DNA of 64,000 bases, from positions 1 to 64,000 of the forward strand of contig MCFH01000077.1 in assembly GCA_002104945.1 (NCBI GenBank), written 5' to 3'. Under the pieces are notes generated by a model that was given only the letters and a program-made list of their open reading frames with translations, did not search any database and was not told the DNA's origin. Below are positions 43,208 to 56,010 of the stretch, piece after piece; position 1 is the stretch's first letter; every line of letters begins with the position of its first letter. Position numbers and translations under genes: made by a program. Origin of the DNA: Piromyces finnis. Lineage: Eukaryota > Neocallimastigomycota > Neocallimastigomycetes > Neocallimastigales > Neocallimastigaceae.

Positions 43208-45458
43208 TTTAAGTAATTAATATCTAATTATTTATTTTCTTTTTTATTATAGATTTATTTTTTTTTATCATATTATAAAATATTTTTATTATTAATCTTT
43301 TTATCTTTTAATTTCCATATACATGAAAAAAAATTAAAAAAGATTATAAAAGATTAAAAAATATTATTATTATTATTATAATTAGATTAAATATTTGAAA
43401 TTCATTAAAGTATACGATCATTAACAAGTTTCCAATAGATTTAAATTTTTTTTCCTTTATTTTTTTTTTTATTCTATTAATAATAGAGTTCAATAAGGTT
43501 TAAGATATTCATGATTCCATTTTTTTTTATATTTTTCCAAAGATGAATGAATAACGCTCTATATATTCTTTATTTCTTTAAAAAAAAAATTATAAATAAA
43601 TGAGCAAAATTAAAATTCTAACTTTTAAAAAGTATAATATATGTATATATGTATATATTATAAAATTAAATCTTAATTTTAATATATGAATAAAAGAAAA
43701 GTGAAAAATGATGATAAATAAATTGCAAAACAAGTATTAAAAAATTCATATGAAATGAATAATTTTCATTTATAATAAAAGGAAATCAAAGGGTAAAAAA
43801 GTAATATTTATTTAAAATATTATATAAATATAAAAGAAAAAAAAAAAGATTTCAATAATCACTATTACCAATATACAAAAAAATTCATGTAGACGAATTA
43901 ATATTATTCATCTACCAAATTATTAGAAAATCAAATAATTACAAAAAAATTAAATTTCCTTTATCACGTTTAATTATTATATATAAAATAATGGAAAGAT
44001 GAGTGTAAAATCAGTGATTATAATTAATAATACGAATAAAGCTTCACAATAGAGAATTTGTATAAATGCTAAAGCAAAATAAGAAAATGTAAATTTAAAC
44101 ATTTTTATAGTTTAAAAAATAATTAAATTATAATTAGTGTTATTGAAAAAAAAATTTTATAGTAATATAAAATTTTAAAAGTATAAAAAGCTTATTATAA
44201 AAATATATACTTTAAATACTACTAATTTTATTAAAAGTTTAATTTCTATTTATTTTAAAATAATTAATTATTATATTTTGGAGGGAAAATAATAAAGATT
44301 ATTACAATAATAATAATAATAACCTATCATCTTTATCTTTATTATTATTTCTATTTTTATCTATAATCTAATAACCTTTATATCATTTTTTGAACTCTAT
44401 ATAAATTTTATTTAGAAAAGAAGAGGATTATGTAACCAGATATATTTAATAAACCTATATAATATTATAAATATAACTTTTTTTTATATTTTTTTTTTTA
44501 CTATTATATATGAAATTAAAGTTAAAATAATTTTTTTATATTTAATATAATTCATTATTATTGCTATAATCTTCTTTATCATTTTTATTTTTATTTATAA
44601 TCTAATAACCTTTTGTCGTTTTTTTTTTTTTTTTTGAAATATATAGTTTATTCAGAAAGATGATGGAGATGTTTTTTTAAACCAGATATATTTATAAGAT
44701 TCAATAAAACAATTATTAATAAAAAAATGATAACTATATAATATTATAAATATAAATATATATTTTATTTTATACTTTTTTTTTATTTTATATTATTTTA
44801 TTTCTACTTTAAATTATTTTTTTATTATATTTAATTTCTTTTTTTTTTTAAATAAAAAAGAAAAAAAGAAAAATTATAAAGTTTTCTTTATAACTCTTTA
44901 TTTTTTTTAAAAGTTTTAAAACAATAATTTTATTTTGAAATATGCAACTACTCTATTTTTTTTTTAAAAAAAAATTTTTAAAATAATAATTTTATGCAAC
45001 TACTAATTTAATACTCTAATAAAATAATAAATTTTTATTTTTTTTTTTTACCCATTTCTATTTTTTTTTATAAATCTAATACATCTTTTAAAAAAAAGAA
45101 AGTTCTTTAAAGGAATTTTTCAAATTATACTTTTTTTTAAAAAAAAATAATAATCATTTTCTTTCTTTTTAATAGTGGTAAAAATAAAACTAATAAAAAA
45201 AATCAGGGTTTCATTAATTTCATTTCCTTTTCAATTAGACTTCTTCTTCATTACATTTTTCTTTATAAAGGAAAATTCACAACTCTTTCCATTTTGTAAA
45301 AAAGAACTTTCTTTTTTTCTCTCATTATTGATTATTTATTTTTTACCCAAGTAAAAATTGTTAAAAAACCATAAATCAGCATCAAAAACTTTCCCCCCTT
45401 TTTTTTTCCTATAAGTTTTTCTATTTAGATTATCTATAATTCTTTTTTTTTTTCCTCT
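43208..45458. other. Intergenic region
   Basis: Upstream region of the GPCR gene and 3' flank of the next PPxY gene. AT-rich with many T and A runs; no ORF or repeat worth calling. Confidence 0.55.
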
Positions 45459-45764
45459 TTAAATATCATGTTCTCTTAAATCTATATAAGCTGGAGGAGG
45501 AACAGAAGGATATTCCTCATTCATTTGTATGGTATTTTCGTATGAAGGAGGTCCATTCTCATTATTTATTTCAATAATACAAGATTGTGGAGGAGAATAA
45601 GGTGGTAAAGTATCTATAGTTTTTGTATTATTTGAATTTTGTAATTCACGTCTACTACCATCAGGTATATCTTTACTTATAATAAAGAATAAATTTGGAA
45701 GACAACCAACACTAAAAATTAATAAGAAGGATGCTAATACAACTAAAAAAGAATAGTAATTCAT
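45459..45764 (-). CDS. Small single-pass membrane protein with PPxY motifs, copy 3 (101 aa)
   Basis: Hydrophobic helix at residues ~5-30 (SFLVVLASFLLIFSVG...), then SKDIPDGSRREL. The tail has three proline motifs: TLPPYSPP, GPPSYENT and PPPAYIDL, all of the PPxY type, so this copy is the most densely equipped of the four. It is encoded in one exon. The same logic applies as for its relatives: a membrane-anchored docking platform for WW domains, probably of a Rsp5/NEDD4-type ubiquitin ligase. Sequence outside the helix and motifs is poorly conserved among copies. Confidence 0.75.
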   Translation of the reverse strand: MNYYSFLVVLASFLLIFSVGCLPNLFFIISKDIPDGSRRELQNSNNTKTIDTLPPYSPPQSCIIEINNENGPPSYENTIQMNEEYPSVPPPAYIDLREHDI

Positions 45765-46078
45765 GTTTAGTTTTTTTATTTCTTTATCGTTATTTTTTTG
45801 AAAATATAATGTCTTTTATTGAATATTTTGTAAATATATATGAATTAATGGAATTTATTTTGACATTTATTTTTTGTTTTTATTTTTATTTTAAATCTTT
45901 AAATATTCTCTCACAATCTCTTTTTTTTTTTAATGAATTGAACCTTTTTTTTTTTTAATTATTATAATAAAAATGGGTAAATGATAAAAAGAAAAAAAAA
46001 GTAAAATAAAAAAAAAAGTTTTATATATAGATTAATTTTTTATTTGAAATAATTCATTCGATATTTTTTTTTTTAACT

Positions 46079-46209
46079 TCCGAGTGCATTTCTCCCATCG
46101 ATCAGAGTTAGCTCCAATGGTGGTTCTTAGAGAAACGTTGGCTCATTCCTATTGCTAGGTGGTTGTGACCCTCCTGGTCTGTCATACTGTTTCTTCAGCT
46201 TCGACTAAT
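46079..46209. other. Unexplained GC-rich island (131 bp)
   Basis: Nearly half G+C in DNA that is elsewhere mostly A+T, with sharp edges. It has no tRNA-like fold or B box. On the minus strand one frame reads KLKKQYDRPGGSQPPSNRNE, then a stop, then EPPLELTLIDGRNALGS. The second part resembles the segment after the protease active site in some fungal gypsy elements (..L.L.DG). A decayed transposon fragment is the best guess. Confidence 0.4.
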
Positions 46210-46712
46210 TCATTCGAAAGTTTTATAGTATAATAATGATAATTAAAAAAAAAAAAAAAACACCAAATATCTGTCAAAGATTTTTTCTAAAAAAAGTTTT
46301 TTCGTACAATTCCTATAAAAAAAAAACAATTTTTTAACGTAACACAAGTTTATCTTTTTAATAGATTTAATAAACGTAACACAAATTTATCTTTCCATTT
46401 TTTTAATTTTTAAATTAAAATTTCTAAAAAAAGTAATTATTGATTAATTTAAAAAATGAAATATGCTTTCAATATCCAATAAAATCCCATATTTTAATTA
46501 AAATAATATAAAGTTTATTTGTATTTAAAATAAAAAATAATTAAAAAATGGAAAATAAATTAAAATTAAACTTTAATTTATAATAAAAATTTCTATTATT
46601 ATTCATTTTTTATATTAATAAATTTTATTAATAAATATAAACTTATTAATTAGTTAAATAAGTTATTGTTCTTCATTGTTGAATATTATATTAAATAATT
46701 ATTATCTATTGC

Positions 46713-46714
<2 letters not shown>

Positions 46715-46798
<84 letters not shown>
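46715..46798. repeat. TTA microsatellite
   Basis: 28 uninterrupted TTA units just downstream (3') of the PPxY gene at 46901-47239. Confidence 0.95.
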
Positions 46799-46900
46799 GA
46801 TATTAGGTATTATTAAACACTTATTCAACTATTAATTATTATAACAATTATATAATTATATACAAGAAGGAGGGGGTAAAGCCCTTTATTTGATAAAAAC

Positions 46901-47239
46901 TTAAAGATGCGTATTATTTTGTTTAACAATTTCTTCATATGGAGGTGGTATTGAAGTTATATCAATAACGATATCAGGTGAATTAAGAGGAGTACTGGTT
47001 TGATAAACGATAGTAGAAATTCTAGGTATTTCAGAGTAGGGAGGAAGAATATCATCATCATCCTCTTCATGAACCCTTTGAACCATTTGATTTTCAATTT
47101 GAGAATTATTTATAGTATTATCTTCATTTTTATCATCTTCTGAAGAAAAACAATTAAAAATTTTAGAACGAAACAAGATCATATAAATGAAAATATAATA
47201 CATAAGAATTAAAATAAAACAAATTATTCCACAGAACAT
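46901..47239 (-). CDS. Small single-pass membrane protein with PPxY motifs, copy 4 (112 aa)
   Basis: N-terminal helix at residues ~2-24 (FCGIICFILILMYYIFIYM), basic residues (RSKIF), then a strongly acidic, Asn-rich stretch, EEDDDDILPPYSEIP, and a second motif, SIPPPYEEIV, near the C-terminus. The DDILPPY core is the same as in copy 2 and close to copy 1. One exon. Predicted topology is a short luminal N-terminus with the tail in the cytosol. Probable WW-domain docking adaptor; its cargo is unknown. Confidence 0.75.
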   Translation of the reverse strand: MFCGIICFILILMYYIFIYMILFRSKIFNCFSSEDDKNEDNTINNSQIENQMVQRVHEEDDDDILPPYSEIPRISTIVYQTSTPLNSPDIVIDITSIPPPYEEIVKQNNTHL

Positions 47240-48612
47240 TTTTTTATTATTATTATACTATATAGATATTATTAAAATTGTATAGGTTTAAGTATGTAAT
47301 AAGGTTATTTTAATAGGAAAAAAAATTAAAATAGGATATTGAAAAAAAAAAAAAAAAAAAAAAAAAGATAAAAATAGTTTTATTTATACAAAAGTTGAAA
47401 AAAAAAATACTTTTATAAAAAGTATAAATATATATGATACACATTTTTATAAAATAATGATAATAATAATAAAATCATCCTTTTGTATATTATTTCAATA
47501 AATCAAAGAAAAAAAAATAATAATTTTTCATTATAGTAGAGTGGAATAAATCATAATGAGACGTAAAAAGGAAACCCCATTCATCATTCATTAATATTTT
47601 TTAATACTAATATAAATAATATATAGAATTTAAAATGAATAGAATTCTAATCTATACATAAATATTAATAACTGGAATCGTCAAAATAAAGAGAAAAAAA
47701 AAATTTCTTTCTTTGACTGGACTGGATAATTATTTTTAACTACAAAATTTCATTTAAAAAAATTTTTTTTTTTTTAGATAATGAAAATTGGTTCTATATA
47801 ATAATTACAATAATGATATAAAATATAAATCTTATATATCCATGATCATCCATCATAAATATAGGAATTAGCTTATAATATTCTTAATTATAATGATACT
47901 ATTCTTCTAATTCTAATAATAAATAATAAATCCTTTTTTTATTTTTTTTATTTTAAAACTCTTAATATCTTTCAATTGCTATTTAAATATTTTTCTATTT
48001 TTTTTTTTATTTTATTTTGTTTTTATTTTATTTTATTTTAATATTTATATTGTTTGTTTTCTTTTCTTTCTTTTGATTAATTACTATTACTTTATCTTTT
48101 TTTTTTAAAAAAGTATATATATAATTAGAATTAAATTATCTTTTTCTATATGAAAGTTGAAAATCAATTATTAAAGTGTAAAAAAAAAAAAATTAAGTGG
48201 TTGTATAAGTATACTTTGCTTAAAATCAATGAAACAAACATAATATTAATTTAAATAAAAGTAATTTGTTCTGTTTCAATAGTTTCTTTTTATAATTACA
48301 TAAAATATAAATATAAAAATAAAAAAATAAAAACAATAAAACAATACAAATAGATGATTGTTTTTTTTTTTTTTTTTTTTTTTTTTTTTGATTGATTGAT
48401 TAATTATAGGTGTTATGACAGAGAAATATTGAAAAAAAAAAAAAAATTGATCCTATGTGTTTTTGTTTTTTTTTTTTTTGTTATTGTTGTTATTATTTAT
48501 TGTATTTTCTAATAATGAATCATGCAAGGAATACCATTAATAATCATTAATAAATTATAATTTAAATGATATTACCCTAATTAGTATCCATGTTATATTA
48601 TATAATTTCTTT

Positions 48613-48654
<42 letters not shown>

Positions 48655-48870
48655 TAAATAAATAAATATTTTTATAATTTAAAAAAAATTATATAATAAT
48701 TTTTGATATTTTTTAAAGTATAAGTGTTAAAAAAAAAAAAAAAAAAGGTAAAGAAATGTAATAAAAAAATTATAGAATCCATAATGTAAAAATCCAGCTT
48801 GTTATATTAATTAATAAATGAATAATACTTCTTATTCCTGGTAAAATTATATAGAGCATTATTTATACAA
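47240..48870. other. Intergenic region
   Basis: AT-rich, poly-A/T runs and a short TTA microsatellite at 48625-48653. No supportable gene. Confidence 0.55.
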
Positions 48871-50415
48871 TTATTGATATCCTTGTTGATGTTGATAATT
48901 ATACATAACATTTGGATCTTGACCATAGTAGGCTGCACTTTGGGCTGCTGCTGCTGCATAATATGGATTTTGCATGTAAGAGGCGTAATATTGATTTTGA
49001 GCAGCAGCTTGGGCAGCAGCAGCATTATACATTTGTTGATAGTATAAAGCACTTTGAGGATCTAATGAACTAAAGTATGAAGCAGATTGACCACTTATTG
49101 CTGATGACATATTTGAAGCATTATTAATAAGTCCACGTTGAGAGGATTGTTTTGAAGAATTAGAATTGGTAGCATCATTAGTTGTTGAAGATGCTTTCTT
49201 TGCTTTCTTTCCAGCAGTAGCATTACCTGTCTTCTTTTTAGCTGTACGAACTTTTCCTTGCTTAGATGAAGTAGTAGAATTAGCAAATGATGTAACACTT
49301 GACGCTGGAGTAGAAGGTGATTTCATACCATTATTCTTTCTTGTACGAACAGCACCATTCTTTTCTGCTAAATTAACTAATGACAAATTAGTTTTCATTT
49401 TTTGTTGAGTATCAGATGTAGTAGAAGTATTTATTGGTGGTTGTCCACCAACCTTTGAAGAAGATATATCACGTTCACTTTCTTTTTTACCTTCAATATC
49501 TTCTTCCTTTTCTTCCCCCTTTTTCTTATTAAATAATGATCTAAAACCACGTTTTCCAACTTCTTCTTCAATTTCTTTTTGTGGATTTACGTATGTAGAT
49601 GTAGTTGGGCTAGAAACCTTATCTTTATTGTTGTAAGATGCAATAGTATTTTCCTTTAATTCTTTTTCGTATCTTGCCTTTTTAATATTCTCTAAATGTT
49701 TTGAACTACTTCTACCTATACACCAACACCACATACATAATATAAATACTATTGCTGGAAATGAAATCGCTGAAATGAATATCCATTTATTTATACCAAG
49801 AATATTCCCATTTGAAGTATTTTCAGATAAAGAAGATGTATCATCTAAGCTACTAGTTCCTGATGAAGAAGTACATACATCATTTACACAAGATAAATTA
49901 TTTACACAATGAATATCACTTTTACAGTGAGATCCAATGGATTGCTTTTCAAAACATTGCTTAAGATCAGTTTTTATCCATGGTGGAGTGTAACAATGCT
50001 CATATTTACTGCCAAGTGTTTCTTTACAATATTTATCATTTTCACAATAAGCTACTTCAGTTTTAATACAAGAGTACTCGTTATCTTTATTAAAACGAAT
50101 ACATGAATAACCTTCATCACAACTATTCGTATTTGGTTTACATAATATTCTTTTATCTATTGGTGGAGGAATTAATGAATTAGTTTCAGTAGTATTATTT
50201 GAGGTATCATCATTTGTAGCATTGTTACTTGAATCATTCGTCTTTTCAGGTTCAGTTTTTTCATTACTTGGTTTTTCAGTACTTGGTTTTGTATTCTCTA
50301 CTTTTGCATTACTTGGCTTTTCAGCTGGTTTACCTGCAACAAAATTAATTGCAAAAAGGGATAAATATAATTTATTGATGGATGGTATTGTCTTTGTTTT
50401 AATTAAATTTGACAT
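48871..50415 (-). CDS. Type I membrane protein with Cys-rich ectodomain and basic Ala/Tyr-rich tail (514 aa)
   Basis: A weak hydrophobic signal (about 1-28, ending NFVAG) leads to a Lys/Pro/Thr/Asn-rich stalk likely to be O-glycosylated (repeats of KPSNEK type). A cysteine module follows at about 90-180 (LCKPNTNSCDEGYSC ... HCKSDIHCVNNLSCVNDVC), then a Ser/Thr stretch and one helix at about 208-232 (WIFISAISFPAIVFILCMWC). The ~280-residue cytosolic part is basic and serine-rich, then dense in Ala, Tyr and Gln (ALYYQQMYNAAAAQAAAQN). Codons use more C and G than in the neighbouring small genes, hinting at higher expression. The layout recalls fungal wall-stress or polarity sensors, but no named family is recognised. 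Confidence 0.85.
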   Translation of the reverse strand: MSNLIKTKTIPSINKLYLSLFAINFVAGKPAEKPSNAKVENTKPSTEKPSNEKTEPEKTNDSSNNATNDDTSNNTTETNSLIPPPIDKRILCKPNTNSCDEGYSCIRFNKDNEYSCIKTEVAYCENDKYCKETLGSKYEHCYTPPWIKTDLKQCFEKQSIGSHCKSDIHCVNNLSCVNDVCTSSSGTSSLDDTSSLSENTSNGNILGINKWIFISAISFPAIVFILCMWCWCIGRSSSKHLENIKKARYEKELKENTIASYNNKDKVSSPTTSTYVNPQKEIEEEVGKRGFRSLFNKKKGEEKEEDIEGKKESERDISSSKVGGQPPINTSTTSDTQQKMKTNLSLVNLAEKNGAVRTRKNNGMKSPSTPASSVTSFANSTTSSKQGKVRTAKKKTGNATAGKKAKKASSTTNDATNSNSSKQSSQRGLINNASNMSSAISGQSASYFSSLDPQSALYYQQMYNAAAAQAAAQNQYYASYMQNPYYAAAAAQSAAYYGQDPNVMYNYQHQQGYQ

Positions 50416-52485
50416 TTTTTATGATTTTTAATACTATTTTAGATTGATATTTTTAAAGAATATTTTTTTAACTATATAAATAAATTATGAATTTTGTTAA
50501 TTTTTTTTAATAATTAAAAATAAAGAATTAACTATGGATACTTTACTTTTTAATAATTTTACTATCTATATATATCTAGGATAATTTAAATATATACAAA
50601 TATTTCTTTTATCTAATAATTTTATGGATGCTTATTTATTATACTGTTTTTTTTAACGTTTTTTTTTTCTTCTAAATATTGAAATTTTTTATTTATTGTA
50701 GTTTATTATTTTTTAAAAATATATATAAGCTATATTTTATAATTAAATTTTCGTTTTTTTTTTAATATAAAAAAGAATAAGTTTAATACTGTCTTTTTTT
50801 TAAAAAGATAAAATTAAATACAATGTAGAATTAACAAAGTATATTATATTAAAAAAGTATATATATATTTTTTAGAGTTAATATTTTATATTATATAATT
50901 GAATGAAATATAATTTATATATTGGAATAGTTGTAACAATGGTTTAAATACTGTAAACAATTATTCGTTTTTTATTTTCTATTTTTTTTTTATAAATGTT
51001 TCTAATAACTTTTTTTTATTATAAACTATAATATGAAAAGGTTATTATTCTATTATGGTGTTTTTTTTTTTTATTATTGTTTTTTTCTTTCTATTATTTT
51101 CTTGTTTTTGTTTTTATTTTTGTTTTTTTTTTATCTATTTTTATACTTTTATTTCACTAATATTTCTCTTCCTTTTTTTTTAGCTTGTAGGTAAGGATCT
51201 ATTACAAGACTTGAATTGATGTTGTGTTTTAATTCCTTTAAATATTTTTTCTTTTCTATTTTTTATTAGAGAAATATATATTTTTTATCTTAATGCTGTC
51301 TTAAAAAATATATATTCTTTATGTTATTCTTTTTTGTTAATATTATTATCAAATTAATATTGATGATAACATCCACTTTAACATTGATTATTTCTTTAAA
51401 GTGTGGGTAAAAAAAAAAAATAAAATGCTTCTTATAAGTATGAAAAAAAAAATTTTTATTTTTTGACTTTTTTTTAAATTTTAATATTAAATTTTATTTA
51501 TATTACAATCTATTATAATATATGATGAATTAGTTATTTACTAATAAACAATTGTCAAAGTTTTCATCATGACTAATATATAAAATAAATGAGGCGATAT
51601 ATTATTTTGTTTTATTAAATATGATGAATTATAATAAAATAAATTAATCTATTCTTTTCTTTTTATATTATTGGTTGATTTTATTTGTTAAAGTAACACA
51701 TATTTAATTTTAATTGTTTATAAAATAATATATGATTAAATATATTTTAATATATGACATTTAAATTAAAAAATGCGTTTATCAATAATTTTTCTTTTTT
51801 TGTCATCATCAAATTTTATAATAAATAATATATTAACAATATTATATATTTATATTATTTATTTTATATTACAATATATTGTTTATATTATTCATATAAA
51901 TCGTTGGCTTATTGGAGAAATCTAAAATGTTATAAATAATGTAACTGTAATGTATACATTAAATTTTAATTGATAAAGTTGAAATGTGGCTTTATATATT
52001 TATCCTATTCATTTTGTTTACTATTCATTTGCCACTAAATATAAATCATTGATGATTATAAGAGGGTATTTTTTAACCACATTTTTTTATCTAGGAAATT
52101 TATTCTTATTATCTGTCACTATTGAATTAATACGCCACAATTAATTTTTTTGTATTCCAAACTTTAACCATTTTTTTTATACTTTAATTGAATGAATAAC
52201 CTTAGGCTACGGAGCACTTGATATGTGTTTTATCTCTAACATCAATAAATACTTTCTTTTGTACTGAAATGGCATCAACATCAATAATAACAACGAATAA
52301 TCAAACCATTTTAAACCATTGTATTATATATATTAAAAAATTATAATATTGATATAAAATAGATAATAGATATATATACCTTTATTTTTTAATAGCTAGA
52401 TTGTCAGTATAATAGCTGGGTTGCCAGTTGAAAAAGAAAAAAAAAAAAGAATAAAAAGGAAATATGGGTATTTGTATTGAATATT

Positions 52486-52740
52486 AAAAGTTTTCTACTC
52501 TAACAGATAATGGATGTGAATAGTTTTTTTTTTTTTAGTAATGAGTTTGAAATGAATAACAAAAGTTTTCTATTATGAAAAATGTTGATAGTTTTTTTTT
52601 TAGTAAGGTATTCGTAAAAGTTATTCTAACCAATGCTGATAATTTTTTTTATCTTACTGATATATTTGTATGGAATAATAAAAGTTTTTCTACTCTAATA
52701 AAGGTTAATAATATTTTTTTTTCTATTGATATTGATATAT
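52486..52740. repeat. Four degenerate tandem repeats, 55-75 bp
   Basis: Units begin AAAAGTT(T)TTCTA at 52486, 52561, 52616 and 52679 and each runs into a TGATA/GAATAG-like word and a T tract. Spacing varies, so the array has decayed. Confidence 0.6.
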
Positions 52741-53552
52741 TTATGATATAATTAAAATAAATTTGATTCCGTTTTGATAATTTTGATTCTGTTTGACAAT
52801 TGGTTAATTTATAATAATAATAATAATAATAATAATAAAAGGAATGAGTGAATAGTTGGTTAGTACTGATTATCTAAAGAATGAAACTTTTTAAAAATTT
52901 CAAAAATGTTTTTTTTTTTTGATGATTAAAAGTTGACTTTTTTTTTTTTTAATAATGTTTATTGTTACTTGGAATTTGAAAAAGTTTTATTGATTCCAGT
53001 CAAGAAAGACAAGCACACTTTTCTTTTTTTTTTATAATAAAAATAAAAATAGTTTCTTCTTTTCTTTCACTTTTATCCAAAATAAACACTTTTTTTAAGG
53101 TGTTTTGTTAATAAAAATAAAAAAAGAAAAAGAAAACTTTTAATCGAATTCTTTTTTTTTTTTTTAATTATTTTTTTAAAATCTTTATTAATATATTAAA
53201 TTAAATTATATCAATATATTAGAATATAATCAATTTAATTGTTAAAGATAATTTAAAAAAAAGTTTACTTTTAAAATGTTGCATAGAAAAAAAATAAGAG
53301 TTCTTTTTTTTTTAAGTTCAATGAGGTTCAATAGACAAAGAGATGAAATTAAGAAATTAGAATGAATTTGAATATAAAGGACAAAAAAAATATAAGAATA
53401 GCATTGGTAAAAATGTAGAATCCATCATTATCTAAAAAAAAAAAAAAAACTTTAAAAAGGTAGAGTCCATCACACTAATTTTTAATTAAGGAATAAGGAA
53501 ACAATAAAAATGGAAAGAAAGATTAACTTTATTAATACACATCTTGTTACTT

Positions 53553-53597
<45 letters not shown>

Positions 53598-53728
53598 ACA
53601 TCATTTTAAAATAACATTTTAACATTTCATATATATATATAAATTTATTCATATTCACGTTATACTTTGTTTTTTTTAAAACTTATAAAATTTAATATTC
53701 ATATTTGATATCTTTAAAAAAAAAAAAA

Positions 53729-53788
53729 AAAGTATTAAAGAATACTTTATAACATCTTTAAAAAAAAAAAAGTATTAAAGAATACTTT
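53729..53788. repeat. Duplicated hairpin AAAGTATT-AAAG-AATACTTT
   Basis: A perfect 8-bp inverted repeat with a 4-nt loop occurs at 53729-53748 and again at 53769-53788, within a 40-bp tandem unit. Confidence 0.8.
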
Positions 53789-56010
53789 ATAATAAACTTT
53801 TCTCTTAATATTCTAAAAAAAAAAAAGAGTTTTTCTTTCTTTTTTTTTTATGGCTAATGAATTTTTAATTGTTTTTATTGTAAAGAAGAATTTTAAAGTT
53901 AAACTTTTTTTTTTTTACTTTGCTTTAATTCATGCATAATAAACAATCTTTTTTTTTTTTATTAAAGTTTATTTTAACTTTGGAAAAAAGGTTACTTCTT
54001 GCCACTTTTAAAGAAACTTTTTCGTTTTATTAATTAAAAAAAAAATAAAGACTGCATATAAAAAAGAAAAGTTTTAAAGTAAATGAAAATGTATACAATT
54101 TGTAAGAATGTATTTAAAAATGTATGTAAAACTAAATAATAGAAATTTTAACAATAATGGAAGGAGTGGGTATGAGTAGTATAGTAAAAGTAGTATGAGT
54201 ATGAGTAGTATGGGGCATGAAGGATAAATAAATAATAAAAATGATATTCTATTGATTATTATTTATTAGGTTAACATAAAATGTCTTTATTAAAGTATAT
54301 TTTAAAAGAATTTTATTTTATACGCTTTACAAGGTTAATTCACTCATAAAAAAAAACAATATTTATTATTATTATTATTATTCTAATTATTATTATTATT
54401 ATTGCTATATAAAATAATATTAAATAAAATTATTTTATATGCTTTTCATTTTTTTTGTATTCTAAGTAAATTAAAAAAGAGTAAAAAAGAAAAAAACATT
54501 ACTTTAAATAAAACACCATCTAATTAAGATAGTTTATAATCTTGATGTCCTTTCTTTATAATAAATGATTTGATGTTGTCGTATTGAGTATTCAATATAT
54601 TGAAAAGAATAAAAACTTTATTCATCCATCTGTCTACTCTTAAATTAAAAAAAAAAAAAAACATGTTTTTATAATTATTTCATATTATGGTTTTATTGAT
54701 TAAATAGAGATCCATATAAGAAACTTATATAATTATGTCTATCAATGTATCTAACATTCTCAATTTATATAGTCATGAAGAAATAGAAAGATTAGTCATT
54801 TTAATTTCAAATAATAGTGAATTGAATTGACTGACAATGCCACATCTTATATATTAAATTCTTAATGACCATGTAAACAATGCAAAAAAAAAAAAAAAAA
54901 AAAAAACGCACATTGAATGTCCTTGTCATTTAGGTAGATACATTGTCCATTCATTATTTGTAAACATAATATGTAAAGAACTTACATATGTCCTTTTTGT
55001 AAAAAAAAAATATAAAGGTATTCTTGATACCAAATCAAAATACAATGTTACACGAAATGAAAAGTACTACTTTTTCCTTACACATGTTTAACATGGTAGT
55101 AAATCAGATAAAAAAAAAAAAAAAGGAAAATAAGACCCAATCTGAATATGCCTTTTTATTTAGGAATCAATTGGTGTATTAGATTACATAATTCTAAATA
55201 AAAAAAAAAAAAGTGGTGGATATAATTCATCATTCTCATCCATATGAATAATCTTGAACATTTATAAAAATAAAAAAGATTCAGAAATAATAAAATATCT
55301 TAAAGAATATAATTTTTTATAATGACGGGTAATTTTAATTCTGATGGTATTAAATTATTGATTTGGTTTATAATTAAAAAAAAAAAATTACTAAATGCAT
55401 TTCTTTTAGATATAAATGCTTATACTTTTCTTGACAAATTTAATCTTTTGTTTATTACTTGTTTTAATACATCTGATATATAAGCATACAAAATAATAAT
55501 GTTAATACTTTATGCCAAAGAGGAAACATGGTAAAATATTTAATAGATAATAGTACAAATATATATATTCAAAATTATAATGTTCTTAGCAGAGCAAAGT
55601 GGTGATAAAAAAATAGTATTAATCTTTTGAATATAGAAAATAAGACATTAGTAAAACTATTAAGGAAATGAAAATGAAAAAAAAAAAATATATTGAACCA
55701 AGCCATGTTATATCAATTATTCAATTATTCAATTAATTGAAAGGAAGGGAAAAAAAAAAAAAGAATATCTTATAATAGATTGTAACTTCTTTAATATATT
55801 TGTAAAAATAAATAAATAAAAAATATTTTATAATTATTAAAAAAAAAAAGAAACAAAAAAAAAAATAAAGTATATTCAAATAATTCTTTTATTTGAAATT
55901 ATTCCTTTTCCTATATATTTTTACTAGTTTTTTTTTTTTTTTTTTAATTTTCAAAAAACTAATTTATTAAACAAAATTTGCTTTATTATTACAAAAAAAT
56001 AAATAAAAAA

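Larger units (their letters stand above)
50416..56010. other. Long gene-poor region
   Basis: 5.6 kb without a supportable gene. It holds degenerate repeats (52486-52740), a repeated hairpin (53729-53788), CT and TA dinucleotide runs near 53555-53595 and many A/T homopolymers. Open frames are short and composition-driven. Confidence 0.5.
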
